Source of the DNA: Planctomycetota bacterium
GTDB lineage: Bacteria; Planctomycetota; PUPC01; JABMSA01; JAUWKK01
Assembly: GCA_030614245.1 (NCBI GenBank)
Contig: JAUWKK010000020.1
Coordinates: forward strand, 1 to 15,711
Direction: 5' to 3'
Length of the DNA: 15,711 nt
In this document: in pieces, positions 6,589-13,467 of the stretch
Numbering within the stretch: position 1 is the stretch's first letter
Layout of the letters: every line of letters begins with the position of its first letter
The notes under the pieces: model-generated
The model's database searches: none
The model's input: the letters and a program-made list of their open reading frames with translations, nothing else
What the model was told of the DNA's origin: nothing
Translations under genes and position numbers: made by a program

Positions 6589-8031
6589 CTATTGCAGGAC
6601 GCCGACTCGTACGTTGCGGAAGCAAGCCGGTGCTACTCCGTGCCCGACGTGTGCGCATTGGCTGGGCTGGCCCTTGCCGCAGTTCGGCGTGCCCCAGAGC
6701 TTCCATTCCTCGGGGCCGCAGATGGCATCGCACGAGTTCCAGAACTCCGGCGTGATGCCGGTATACGTCGGGTTTTTGTACATCTGCCCGAGCTTGCCGT
6801 TACCGATCTGATATGCGATCTCGGTGCCGAACTGGAAGTTCAGCCGCTTGTCGTCGATGCTCCAGGATCGGTTGGTCATCATGAAGATGCCGTCGTCGGT
6901 CGATGCGATGAGCTCGTCGAGCGTCCCCTCGCCGGGCAGGAGGTTGACATTCGGCATTCGTATGAGCGGGATGCGCTGCCAGCCATCGGCTCGCATGGCC
7001 CCGGTGCTCTTCCTGCCGATCCGAGGGGCCGTCTCGCGCGACGAGAGATAGCCGACGAACTTGCCGTCCCTGATGATATCGACACACTGTGCGGGCACGC
7101 CTTCGTCGTCGTAGCCGTATGTGCCCAGGCCGCCGGGCGTGGTTGCGTCGCCGACCACGTTGACTATCTCCGAGCCGTATTGCAGGCCGTCGAGCTTGTC
7201 GAGCGTGAGGAAGCTCGTGCCGGCATAGGACGCCTCGGTGCCGAACACGCGGTCCAGCTCGATCGGATGACCGATGGATTCATGCACCTGTAGGGCGAGC
7301 TGCCCGCCGTCGAGGATGAGCGTGGTGGTCGCATCCGGGCATTGCGGCGCCTGCATCAGAGCAACGACGTCCTCGCCCACGCGCTCGGCGTGATCGACGA
7401 GTCTGAGCGCCTCGATGTATTCGTAGCCGGCCGACGCGAAATTGCCTCGGAACGAGTTGGGATATGACCGCACCTGCATCTCGCCGCCTTCGACGGCCGT
7501 CGCGGCCATTCCGGCTCCGCTGTGGACTATCCGCTGCTCGATAAGCGCACCCTCGCTGCTCGCGAAGACCTGATCGACCCGATAGCAGGTCATGAACGCC
7601 TGCGCGAGGCTGACGCCCTTCACCTGCCTTATCCCCTCGTCGGCGCGATAGAGCATATCGAGCTTATCATCGAGCGACACGGCGAACGGGTCCTTCTCTA
7701 CGGGCGTAGCGTAGCTTGCCTGGACGGGCTCGAGCTCCGACAGCACGACGGGATTGCCGGGGACGCTCGAGCTGGCCTCGGCGATGGCCACGGCACGGCT
7801 GACGACGGCCTCGATCTCGTCGGGCTCGACGCGCGAGCTCGATGCAAATCCCCAGGCACCGTTGACTATTGCCCGGACGCCGAAGCCGAGGCTCTCATGC
7901 ACGCGGAGTTCCTCGGCGGTGCCGTTGCGCGTCGCTATCGTCTCGGCGAGCGTGTCGACGATCCGAACGTCGCCATACGACGCGCCTTTCAGTTGAAGGC
8001 AGTTGACGGCCTTCTGAGCGAAGTCTTTCAT
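6589..8031 (-). CDS. tldD: TldD-family zinc metalloprotease, catalytic subunit
   Basis: TldD is the metal-bearing half of the TldD-TldE protease, a cytoplasmic barrel that threads and cuts unfolded peptides. The 480-residue product contains the signature HESIGH (H250, E251, H255; HExxxH) in GGQLALQVHESIGHPIELDR. Near the C-terminus NCGKGQP gives C451, placed like the third zinc ligand C454 of E. coli TldD. Other family blocks are TYGYDDEGVPAQ, GYLSSRETAPRIG, RMPNVNLLPGEGTLDELI and DGIFMMTNRSWSIDDKRLNF. The ATG at 8031 has a perfect AGGAGG site five bases upstream. The stop of surE is 22 bases away, so the genes are co-transcribed. It differs from E. coli TldD in details (HESIGH for HEAVGH), as is common in other phyla. 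The natural substrate is unknown. Confidence 0.95.
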   Translation of the reverse strand: MKDFAQKAVNCLQLKGASYGDVRIVDTLAETIATRNGTAEELRVHESLGFGVRAIVNGAWGFASSSRVEPDEIEAVVSRAVAIAEASSSVPGNPVVLSELEPVQASYATPVEKDPFAVSLDDKLDMLYRADEGIRQVKGVSLAQAFMTCYRVDQVFASSEGALIEQRIVHSGAGMAATAVEGGEMQVRSYPNSFRGNFASAGYEYIEALRLVDHAERVGEDVVALMQAPQCPDATTTLILDGGQLALQVHESIGHPIELDRVFGTEASYAGTSFLTLDKLDGLQYGSEIVNVVGDATTPGGLGTYGYDDEGVPAQCVDIIRDGKFVGYLSSRETAPRIGRKSTGAMRADGWQRIPLIRMPNVNLLPGEGTLDELIASTDDGIFMMTNRSWSIDDKRLNFQFGTEIAYQIGNGKLGQMYKNPTYTGITPEFWNSCDAICGPEEWKLWGTPNCGKGQPSQCAHVGHGVAPACFRNVRVGVLQ

Positions 8032-8053
8032 GTTTCCTCCTGTGTATGGGCTG

Positions 8054-8815
8054 CTATTCGTTCAGCCATTCGGCGCAATCCGCCCAATCGCCCCGGCTCG
8101 TCAGGTCGTAGGAGAGCGGAGTGATCGAGACGCAGCCGTCGCGGATGGCCCCCACGTCGGTGTCGGCCGGCTCGGCCTTTATGTCGATCTTGCCGTTGAT
8201 CCAGTAATAAGTTCTGCCGCGCGGGTCGATGCGCTTCACATATGAGTCGACGTAGACCTGCGTGCTCTGGCGCGTAAGGCGGACACCTTTGATCTTGTCT
8301 TCGGGCAGTGCCGGGATGTTGATGTTCCAGAGCGCGCCTGATGGTGCCCGGCGCCGGCGGAGCTTCTCGATCAGTGGTGCGGCGATCCGCCCAGCCGCTT
8401 CGAAATCGGCCGTGCCTTCGCCCGTGGCGAGCGAGACGGCAATCGACGGCACGCCCAGCATGGCGCCCTCGATGGCTGCCGCGACCGTGCCGGAGTATAA
8501 CACGTTCACGCCCGTATTCACGCCGCGGTTGATGCCGGAGACAAGCAGGTCGGGCAGTCGGTGAAGATGCTCCGCGATGCCCAGCTTCACGCAGTCGGCC
8601 GGCGAGCCGTCCACGCTGTAGCCGAGGACCTCGTCGCCGAGGCGGACCTGCCGGAGCGTGAGCGGCCGATCTATGGAGACGGAGTGGGCGGTGCCGCTTT
8701 GCTCGACGTGCGGAGCGATCACCTCGACTGTGCCCACGGCCTCGAGCTTACGGCGCAGCGCGTGCAGGCCCGGGGCGTGGATGCCGTCGTCGTTTGTCAA
8801 TAGGATGAGCGTCAT
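8054..8815 (-). CDS. surE: 5'/3'-nucleotidase SurE
   Basis: SurE is a metal-dependent phosphatase that removes 5' or 3' phosphates from nucleoside monophosphates, linked in E. coli to stationary-phase survival. The 253-residue product is of standard length. The metal site is complete: D9 and D10 in LLTNDDGIHAPG, S40 in EQSGTAHS and N96 in SGINRGVNTG. YSVDGSPADCVKLG and YSGTVAAAIEGAMLGVPSIAVS are the other family blocks. The start ATG overlaps the TGA of a 27-codon reading frame upstream (ATGA) and has only a weak purine-rich site (GAAAGA), so translation is probably coupled. It precedes tldD by 22 bases. The stationary-phase role is taken from the family. Confidence 0.96.
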   Translation of the reverse strand: MTLILLTNDDGIHAPGLHALRRKLEAVGTVEVIAPHVEQSGTAHSVSIDRPLTLRQVRLGDEVLGYSVDGSPADCVKLGIAEHLHRLPDLLVSGINRGVNTGVNVLYSGTVAAAIEGAMLGVPSIAVSLATGEGTADFEAAGRIAAPLIEKLRRRRAPSGALWNINIPALPEDKIKGVRLTRQSTQVYVDSYVKRIDPRGRTYYWINGKIDIKAEPADTDVGAIRDGCVSITPLSYDLTSRGDWADCAEWLNE

Positions 8816-8895
8816 TCTTTCGTTGGTCTCACAGCAGGCGTCATTGCCACACGATACTCATCAGGCTTGATCTCTCTTGGCACACCAACAATCAT
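8812..8895 (-). pseudogene. N-terminal relic of alanine dehydrogenase (27 codons)
   Basis: The frame reads MIVGVPREIKPDEYRVAM, then TPAVRPTKE and a stop. The first 21 residues are the highly conserved N-terminus of alanine dehydrogenase, which usually goes on as TPAGV and spans about 370 residues. Here it breaks off at once, so the enzyme cannot be made. The ATG overlaps the TGA of the peptidase gene (ATGA at 8892-8895) and the TGA overlaps the ATG of surE (ATGA at 8812-8815), so the relic bridges two genes without a gap. The coding bases look undecayed, which suggests either a recent deletion or use as a translational coupler. Whether the short peptide is made is unknown. Confidence 0.8.
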
Positions 8896-9941
8896 ACGTC
8901 TCTCGGGAAGACATTCTCCTCCCGCTCCCAACGGGCCATTGCTCTTCGGCGGCGCAGCATGTAACGCGCGAACGCGATAATAGTCAACAGGCTCAGGATG
9001 CTGAACACATTCAGGTGCCGCAGCACAAAGGCTACTGCCGAGTTGGTCACTCCCATCGAGTCGAGCCATTTCCGTTCGAGCTGCTCGGGCGTGAGGCCGA
9101 TCACCGAGACGAGCGCTTCCTCGAAGCTCTGGCCGCCGGCCATCTTCGTGCATATCTCGCTGATGGCACGCGGGGAATGCTCGCTGACGATGAACCGCAC
9201 GATGTCAACGCTCTGCTCGTATGCAACCTGAAGAGCGGTCGATTGCGTCGGAAAGCTGCTCTCGAGGCTGCTCAGCGGCAGCGCGGTGTCGCGCGAGACG
9301 TACGCCGACAGCAGCCCCTGGCCCGGCAGCGGCAGCCGGCCGGACGTGTAAACCGCGAGGCCCTCGTTGAACCAGTACGGGACCGTCTGCCCTCCCGACC
9401 GCTCGATCGCGCCGACCACAAGATGGCACAGCTCGTGCCGCACGGTTATCCGCAGGTTGTTGTAGCCCGAGCGATCGAGCCTCGAGCAATTGACGACTAT
9501 CAGGTTGCGCGACGGGAACGCCAGGCCGAGCGTTTCGGGCTTGCTCCGGCCGCCGGTGAACGCCTTGAACTCTGCCTCGGTCGCAAACATCCTCACCAGG
9601 ACCGGCTCGGCCGGCGCCACGCCGAGATCGCGCCTGAAGCTCTCGCGGGCCTTGTGGTATATCTGAACCACCGTCCTCGCTCCGCCATCCATGGCTTTCG
9701 GATACACGACGCTGATGCCGTCGCCGGTGATTTTGGCCATCTCACTGGCACAGACGGGCCAGGCGGCAGCGATGACAATCGTCAATGCGATAAGGGCGAA
9801 TCGGATGGCACCGAACTGGGTGGCACGTTCAAGCGAAGCTTGGACGTGGAGCACGGCCAACCCAAGGCGGTTGACCGTGGCACCCGGGCCTCGATCAGTG
9901 TTCAGTGGCCAGTGTTCAGTGCCCAGTATCATCATTCTCAC
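8892..9941 (-). CDS. Membrane-anchored gluzincin-type metallopeptidase (peptidase MA-like)
   Basis: The protein carries a zinc-peptidase motif HELCH (H169, E170, H173) followed by WFNEGLAVY with E193 as likely third ligand, the arrangement of gluzincin/peptidase MA-like families. A hydrophobic export segment FALIALTIVIAAAWPVCA (residues 49-65) precedes the domain, and a second one near the C-terminus (VFSILSLLTIIAFARYML) is followed by four arginines, so the catalytic domain should lie outside the membrane. The start is uncertain: the longest frame uses a GTG at 9941 inside a tandem heptamer tract, so its first residues are repeat-derived. An in-frame GTG at 9854 would give a more normal signal peptide but lacks a strong ribosome site. 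The stop overlaps the alanine dehydrogenase relic by ATGA, linking it to surE. Substrate unknown. Confidence 0.82.
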   Translation of the reverse strand: MRMMILGTEHWPLNTDRGPGATVNRLGLAVLHVQASLERATQFGAIRFALIALTIVIAAAWPVCASEMAKITGDGISVVYPKAMDGGARTVVQIYHKARESFRRDLGVAPAEPVLVRMFATEAEFKAFTGGRSKPETLGLAFPSRNLIVVNCSRLDRSGYNNLRITVRHELCHLVVGAIERSGGQTVPYWFNEGLAVYTSGRLPLPGQGLLSAYVSRDTALPLSSLESSFPTQSTALQVAYEQSVDIVRFIVSEHSPRAISEICTKMAGGQSFEEALVSVIGLTPEQLERKWLDSMGVTNSAVAFVLRHLNVFSILSLLTIIAFARYMLRRRRAMARWEREENVFPRDV

Positions 9942-9990
9942 TGCTCACTCTTCACTGCTTACTGGTTACTGCTCAATGGTTACCGACCAC
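9893..9990. repeat. Degenerate tandem heptamer tract
   Basis: Read on the minus strand the tract is a run of 7-base units such as TGAGCAG, TAACCAG, TAAGCAG, TGAAGAG, TGAGCAG and, after a 16-base interruption, TGAACAC, TGGCCAC, TGAACAC. About ten units fill the space between the alcohol dehydrogenase stop (9992) and the peptidase gene, running into its 5' end. Such heptamer arrays are known as short tandem repetitive sequences in several bacterial groups; function unknown. Confidence 0.75.
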
Positions 9991-9991
9991 T

Positions 9992-11095
9992 CTAATCGCC
10001 ATCCGGCACGATAACGGCCTTGAGCACCTCTCCACGGGCGAGCGCCTCGAGCGCTTCGTTCGCTTCCTCGAGCCTGACGCGATGCGAGATCAACTCCTCG
10101 AACGGATACTTGCCCGATAGGACCAGGTCAATTGCCGTCTGAAGGTGGACGTGGTCGCTCACCCACACGCCTTGGATGCGCACGTTTTTCAGGTTGATGT
10201 CTTCGTAGAAGCGCACGGGTATTTCGCCTGCGGGCACGGCGATGCCCGGCAGCGAGTACGTTCCACAGCGCCCCAGGAGCGCGATGCCTTCCAGGATATT
10301 CTCGGGCCGGCCGGAGGCATCTATTACTACGTCCGCCCCTCGACCGTCGGTCAGGTCGAGCACCATCCGGCGGCGCTCTTCGGGAGTTGTCTCCAGCACG
10401 TTGACGGTATGTGTCGCGCCGAACTTCCGTGCGACTTCGAGGCAGTGCGGCTTCACGTCGAAGGCGATCAGGCTCGCGGGCCGACGCCCGCCGGCCAGGC
10501 CGGTGGCGAACAGCCCCAGGCTGCCGACGCCGATCTGCACGACTGTGTCGCCCTCGACGATGCCGCTCGTGGCGATGGCGTGCGCGGCGGTCGCTCCGGA
10601 GCATGTCGCCGGCACGAGCACAGCCGGGTCGGCATCCGGCGGCAGCTTCAGGAGCTTCGTCTTCGGATCCAGCACCATATACTCGGCGTATCCGCCCAGC
10701 AGGTAGGGCGGCTCCGTGCACGGTCGCGTGATTCCGTAAACCTTGCGGTTCGGGCACAGGCTGGGACACTTCTTCTGCACGCAGTAATAGCATTCGCCGC
10801 AGGTGACGCCACGGTCCCAGACGATCAGATCGCCTTCGGCAATCGGTGAGCCGGCGAAGTACGACCGCGCGCCGGCAAAGTCGGCCACGTATCCGAGAGC
10901 CTCGTGTCCGGGGATCATGGGCAGGGCGATCCGCGGATCGTGCCCCTGCCAGATATGCAGATCGGATCCGCACACCCCCGACGCTGCAAGCCTGACCAGC
11001 ACTTCGCCGTCGGAGAGCTCAGGGATTGGAAAAGTTTGCAGTTCGAGCGGCTCTCTGAACGCCGTCATAACCATCGCACGAGCTCGTTCTGCCAT
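9992..11095 (-). CDS. Zinc-dependent alcohol dehydrogenase (medium-chain family)
   Basis: Medium-chain dehydrogenases oxidise alcohols or polyols with NAD(P). The 367-residue length is typical. Catalytic zinc ligands are seen as C42 in VCGSDLHIWQG and H64-E65 in IPGHEALGYV. A structural-zinc cysteine cluster follows (C99, C102, C105 and C110 or C114). The nucleotide fold shows GVGSLGLFATG, and an aspartate at the end of the next strand (FDVKPH) favours NAD. The NADH-binding half includes DGRGADVVIDASG. The GSDLHIW-x-GHDPR block resembles the uncharacterised TM0436-like subgroup, so the substrate cannot be named. The ATG at 11095 has an AGGTGAG site and a strong promoter about 50 bases upstream. 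Heptamer repeats separate its stop from the peptidase gene, so read-through into the surE-tldDE unit is possible. Confidence 0.93.
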   Translation of the reverse strand: MAERARAMVMTAFREPLELQTFPIPELSDGEVLVRLAASGVCGSDLHIWQGHDPRIALPMIPGHEALGYVADFAGARSYFAGSPIAEGDLIVWDRGVTCGECYYCVQKKCPSLCPNRKVYGITRPCTEPPYLLGGYAEYMVLDPKTKLLKLPPDADPAVLVPATCSGATAAHAIATSGIVEGDTVVQIGVGSLGLFATGLAGGRRPASLIAFDVKPHCLEVARKFGATHTVNVLETTPEERRRMVLDLTDGRGADVVIDASGRPENILEGIALLGRCGTYSLPGIAVPAGEIPVRFYEDINLKNVRIQGVWVSDHVHLQTAIDLVLSGKYPFEELISHRVRLEEANEALEALARGEVLKAVIVPDGD

Positions 11096-11147
11096 TTCTC
11101 ACCTGATTTCATCGATACTGGGAAAGACTCGGAAACAGTTTCGCGGT

Positions 11148-11176
11148 ATTCTAGCATGCCCCCGCGCATCGTTCAA
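11148..11176 (-). promoter_or_regulatory. Strong putative sigma70 promoter of the alcohol dehydrogenase gene
   Basis: TTGAAC (11171-11176), 17-base spacer, TAGAAT (11148-11153) on the minus strand, 52 bases above the ATG. The dispersed repeat at 11192-11275 ends only 15 bases upstream of the -35 box. Confidence 0.65.
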
Positions 11177-11191
11177 GGTTCTCGCGGTAAT

Positions 11192-11275
11192 CAGAGCCGA
11201 TTGCGTTGTGGCCGCGGGGTCGTGGCATGTTGCGGGTCCTCCTCGTACGTGTTTAACCGTCCTCCGCAGTTAGCC
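11192..11275 (-). repeat. Dispersed about 84-bp repeat, copy 1
   Basis: Read on the minus strand it runs from GGCTAACTGCG through a perfect shared core CCCGCAACATGCCACG to CAACGCAATCGGCTCTG. It aligns with the copy at 13468-13550 over its whole length with one gap and roughly three quarters identity. It lies directly upstream of the alcohol dehydrogenase promoter and abuts an IS-like sequence on its other side. No reading frame in it looks coding. Confidence 0.7.
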
Positions 11276-11580
11276 GCCATGACGTGTCGTAAGTCCTTAT
11301 ATACCAACAAAGGATTCTGAAAAGTCCTCACTACATGCCTGCCCGCCTACGGAGGGTCGTTCATTTTCAATTGTTCGGGCAGTTTCAGGCCCAGCTTCTG
11401 AAGGAGTATTTGCTGGTGTTCGTCAGGCCGCGTGACGCAACGTTTGCGGATGTCGAGGCCGCCTCTGGTGGGCAGCACGACGTGGACGACGCGGATTTTC
11501 TTGATCGCGTCGAGCACGCGGCGCGGTTCTTCGGAGCTCTCGGCCGGCCTCCGGCGGACTGTGGCCGATCGGGGATGCAT
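11276..11580 (-). mobile_element. Decayed IS1634-like insertion sequence remnant
   Basis: Between the dispersed repeat and the TrkA-C gene lie a subterminal motif CGTAAGTCCTT (11288-11298), also found as AAGGACTTACG at 15451-15461 in the right end of the intact IS, and then the 3' tail of a transposase gene (stop at 11347). The order, end motif then transposase 3' end on the minus strand, is the same as in the intact element at 13547-15506. The remaining transposase and right end are gone. Confidence 0.5.
11347..11580 (-). pseudogene. C-terminal transposase fragment (IS1634-like)
   Basis: The 77-codon frame ends in a segment that parallels the C-terminus of the intact transposase in this window. 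RRVLDAIKKIRVVHVVLP followed by IRKRCVTRPDEHQQILLQKLGLKLPEQL corresponds to DVVRDLDNLAETEIDV followed by YLVRTETKPAAAKVFKACGVALPPVL: the same hydrophobic spacing, an R-T/R-P turn, then a helix ending in G-(L/V)-x-LP-x-x-L. The first 17 residues show no such likeness. The ATG overlaps the stop of the TrkA-C gene by one base (TGATG), probably by chance. It lacks all DDE residues and cannot be an active transposase. A family other than IS1634 remains possible. Confidence 0.55.
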
Positions 11581-12281
11581 CAGGTGGTGGCTTCTTGTTC
11601 CTCGGCGGCTTCGCGCAGGGCGATTCGCTGCATTATTGCGACGTTGCCGAAGCAGATCAACCTGTCGTTCGCTTCGATGGTAATGCTTGCTCCCGGCATT
11701 GGGATGAGCCTGTGGCTGCGCTCGATGGAGAGCACAAACATGCCCTTCTCGCCCCAGGCCAGCCTGCGCAACGTCTTGCCTATTGCTGCATTGCCTTCGC
11801 TGATCTGAATCGCGCTCACGCTGTAGCCGTGCTTGAGCGAGAGCAGCTTATTCAGCTCATACACTCCAAGGTGCTCAACGCCTCCCAGGCGGTTCGCTAT
11901 CAGTCTGTCGAGGAAGCGGTTCACTCGGCGTCCGATTGCCAGGCACCACAAGAGCAGCAGCGCGACGCCGAGAATCGCCAAGCGCCGCCACGCATGCTCC
12001 CATTCGTCGACAGACTTGAAGCCCAATATCAGCGTTGCCACGGTCGACGCAAGCCCCGCACTGCCGAGTATCATCAGCATCCGCACGATCCTGCGGCGAC
12101 GCGGGTGGTTGACGATCATCTCAGACTCGCCTGTCGTGAAGCCTGTGCCCGTGTAGGCGCTCAAGGCCTGGAAGGCGGCGGTCGACCTGTTCATCCCAGT
12201 CATTCGCAGGGCAACAGTGCCGACCTTGATGGTGAACGCCGACAGGACGACCAGGAAGACAAGAACGGCGATGGCAGCCAT
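11580..12281 (-). CDS. Membrane protein with TrkH-like pore signature and TrkA-C (RCK_C) domain
   Basis: Started at ATG 12281 (AGGGA upstream) the product has 233 residues. A longer frame to 12473 only overlaps the ferredoxin end of the neighbouring gene in another frame and was rejected. Three hydrophobic segments lie at about 2-25, 68-88 and 101-117. Between the first two is STAAFQALSAYTGTGFTTGE, whose TGTGFTT resembles the selectivity-loop sequences of TrkH/KtrB potassium transporters, giving a single membrane-pore-membrane unit. The C-terminal part (about 140-215), with GYSVSAIQISEGNAAIGKTL and ASITIEANDRLICFG, is a TrkA-C/RCK_C domain, which in potassium channels binds ligands and gates the pore. 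Similar proteins are annotated in several phyla without function. Ion transport is inferred from domain make-up. The reductase gene lies 88 bases upstream on the same strand. Confidence 0.8.
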   Translation of the reverse strand: MAAIAVLVFLVVLSAFTIKVGTVALRMTGMNRSTAAFQALSAYTGTGFTTGESEMIVNHPRRRRIVRMLMILGSAGLASTVATLILGFKSVDEWEHAWRRLAILGVALLLLWCLAIGRRVNRFLDRLIANRLGGVEHLGVYELNKLLSLKHGYSVSAIQISEGNAAIGKTLRRLAWGEKGMFVLSIERSHRLIPMPGASITIEANDRLICFGNVAIMQRIALREAAEEQEATT

Positions 12282-12369
12282 CTGTGGGTGTCCCTGAGAA
12301 AATGCGGCAGCAGAGAGACGGATGACGCCCGTTTTCGGTTCCACGTCTTCCGCAGCGAGGAATCCGTTC

Positions 12370-13338
12370 CTAGAACACGTGTAAGCATGAGACCGGGCAG
12401 ATTGGTCCGCACTCGCCGCACAGCGTGCATTTGGCGTCGTCGACCTTTGCCGTCTTGCCGCTCCACCAACCACCTATGCTGAGGGCTTTCTCCGGGCAGA
12501 CGCCGACGCATTCGCCGCAGGCGGTGCACCAGGCGAAGACCCACAGCCGGCGGGCTTCGGCGTCGATAGCTTGCCGGAGCTCATCGGGGATGGACTCGTC
12601 GTTGAGAATATGCAGCGCGGCCTGGAGATGTTCGAGCGACCGCAGGTTCAGCCGCATGGCGTCGATGTAGGGCTTGTTGCGGACGAAGTCGATGGCCTCC
12701 TCCATCGGCCCAGTGATGAACCCGGCGCCGAGCACGCTGGTGGCGATGATGCCGATGCCGTTGTCGTCGAGCTTTGCAAGCGCATCGGATGCTTCGTCGA
12801 GTGACCCCTCGTGCAGGCCGAATCCGATCCGATTGAATGGGACGAACACGACCTCGATGTCGGCGATGTCGGTCGACATCAGCGTGGCCTCGAGCCCGGG
12901 GACGGTCCACGTGGAGACACCGGCTGCCTTGATGGCGCCGGCCTCCTTGAAGTCCCGGATCGCGCGCCATGCCCACGCCCGGCTGGCGATGTCGTCCTCA
13001 TTGGTCACGCCATGCATCAGGAAGATATCGACCGCATCGCGCTTGAGCGCGCGAAGGCCATCATACAGGTCCTTTTCCATCTGCTCGTAATCTTCGCCGG
13101 AGGATCGCGACATGATGACGATATCCTTCTGCACCTTCTTCAGCGCGTGCTGTATGACGGTGTACGTCTGATGATGCTTGGCGGTGTCGATGAAGTTCAC
13201 GCCAGCATCGAGCGCGCTGCCGATGATGGCAGATGCCCGATCCTCGGGCAGGTGCAGCCGCTGCCGGCCGAACAGTGACGTGCCGATGCATAGCTCCGAC
13301 ACCACGATTCCCGTCTTGCCGAGTTTTACGGTCTTCAT
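12370..13338 (-). CDS. Aldo/keto reductase fused to a 2x[4Fe-4S] ferredoxin domain
   Basis: Residues 1 to about 260 form an aldo/keto reductase barrel (MKTVKLGKTGIVVSELCIGT, GVNFIDTA, VDIFLMHGV, GAIKAAGVSTW). Residues 271-314 carry two ferredoxin clusters: C271, C274, C277, C281 in CTACGECVGVCPEKAL and C304, C307, C310, C314 in CTLCGECGPICPVSCL. The fusion is a known architecture and suggests electron exchange between a pyridine nucleotide and an iron-sulfur partner. The catalytic tetrad is altered: D51 and H109 are present, but the Tyr position holds His (H56 in DTAKHH) and the Lys position holds Arg (R78 in VIMSRSS). A classical reduction mechanism is therefore doubtful. The ATG at 13338 follows an AAGGGGGGTGA ribosome site and a strong promoter. 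Substrate unknown. Confidence 0.92.
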   Translation of the reverse strand: MKTVKLGKTGIVVSELCIGTSLFGRQRLHLPEDRASAIIGSALDAGVNFIDTAKHHQTYTVIQHALKKVQKDIVIMSRSSGEDYEQMEKDLYDGLRALKRDAVDIFLMHGVTNEDDIASRAWAWRAIRDFKEAGAIKAAGVSTWTVPGLEATLMSTDIADIEVVFVPFNRIGFGLHEGSLDEASDALAKLDDNGIGIIATSVLGAGFITGPMEEAIDFVRNKPYIDAMRLNLRSLEHLQAALHILNDESIPDELRQAIDAEARRLWVFAWCTACGECVGVCPEKALSIGGWWSGKTAKVDDAKCTLCGECGPICPVSCLHVF

Positions 13339-13393
13339 TCTGTCACCCCCCTTTGAATCCCGGTTCCTCTTGATCCGCCGGCCACCGGTGGCA

Positions 13394-13423
13394 ATTGTAT
13401 CAGAGGCAGCGACTGGGAATCAA
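13394..13423 (-). promoter_or_regulatory. Strong putative sigma70 promoter of the aldo/keto reductase gene
   Basis: TTGATT (13418-13423), 18-base spacer, TACAAT (13394-13399) on the minus strand, 55 bases above the ATG at 13338. The second copy of the dispersed repeat begins 44 bases upstream of the -35 box. Confidence 0.6.
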
Positions 13424-13467
13424 TCGGTAATCGGCTATCTTGAGCTGCCTGTGGAACCGACAGTTCC

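Noticed and set aside
8877..9995. 372-codon rightward frame opposite the peptidase gene
   Set aside because: The leftward product has HELCH, a signal segment and a C-terminal anchor; the rightward product is Arg/His-rich and reads through the heptamer repeat.
11319..11334. GAAAAGTCCTCACTAC as an inner terminal repeat of the decayed IS
   Set aside because: Its complement resembles the inner repeat of the intact IS (GTAGTG then ACTTTT), but it points the wrong way relative to the transposase tail.
12282..12473. Longer N-terminus for the TrkA-C membrane protein
   Set aside because: It overlaps the ferredoxin part of the reductase gene in another frame and shows no domain; the ATG at 12281 directly precedes the first membrane segment.
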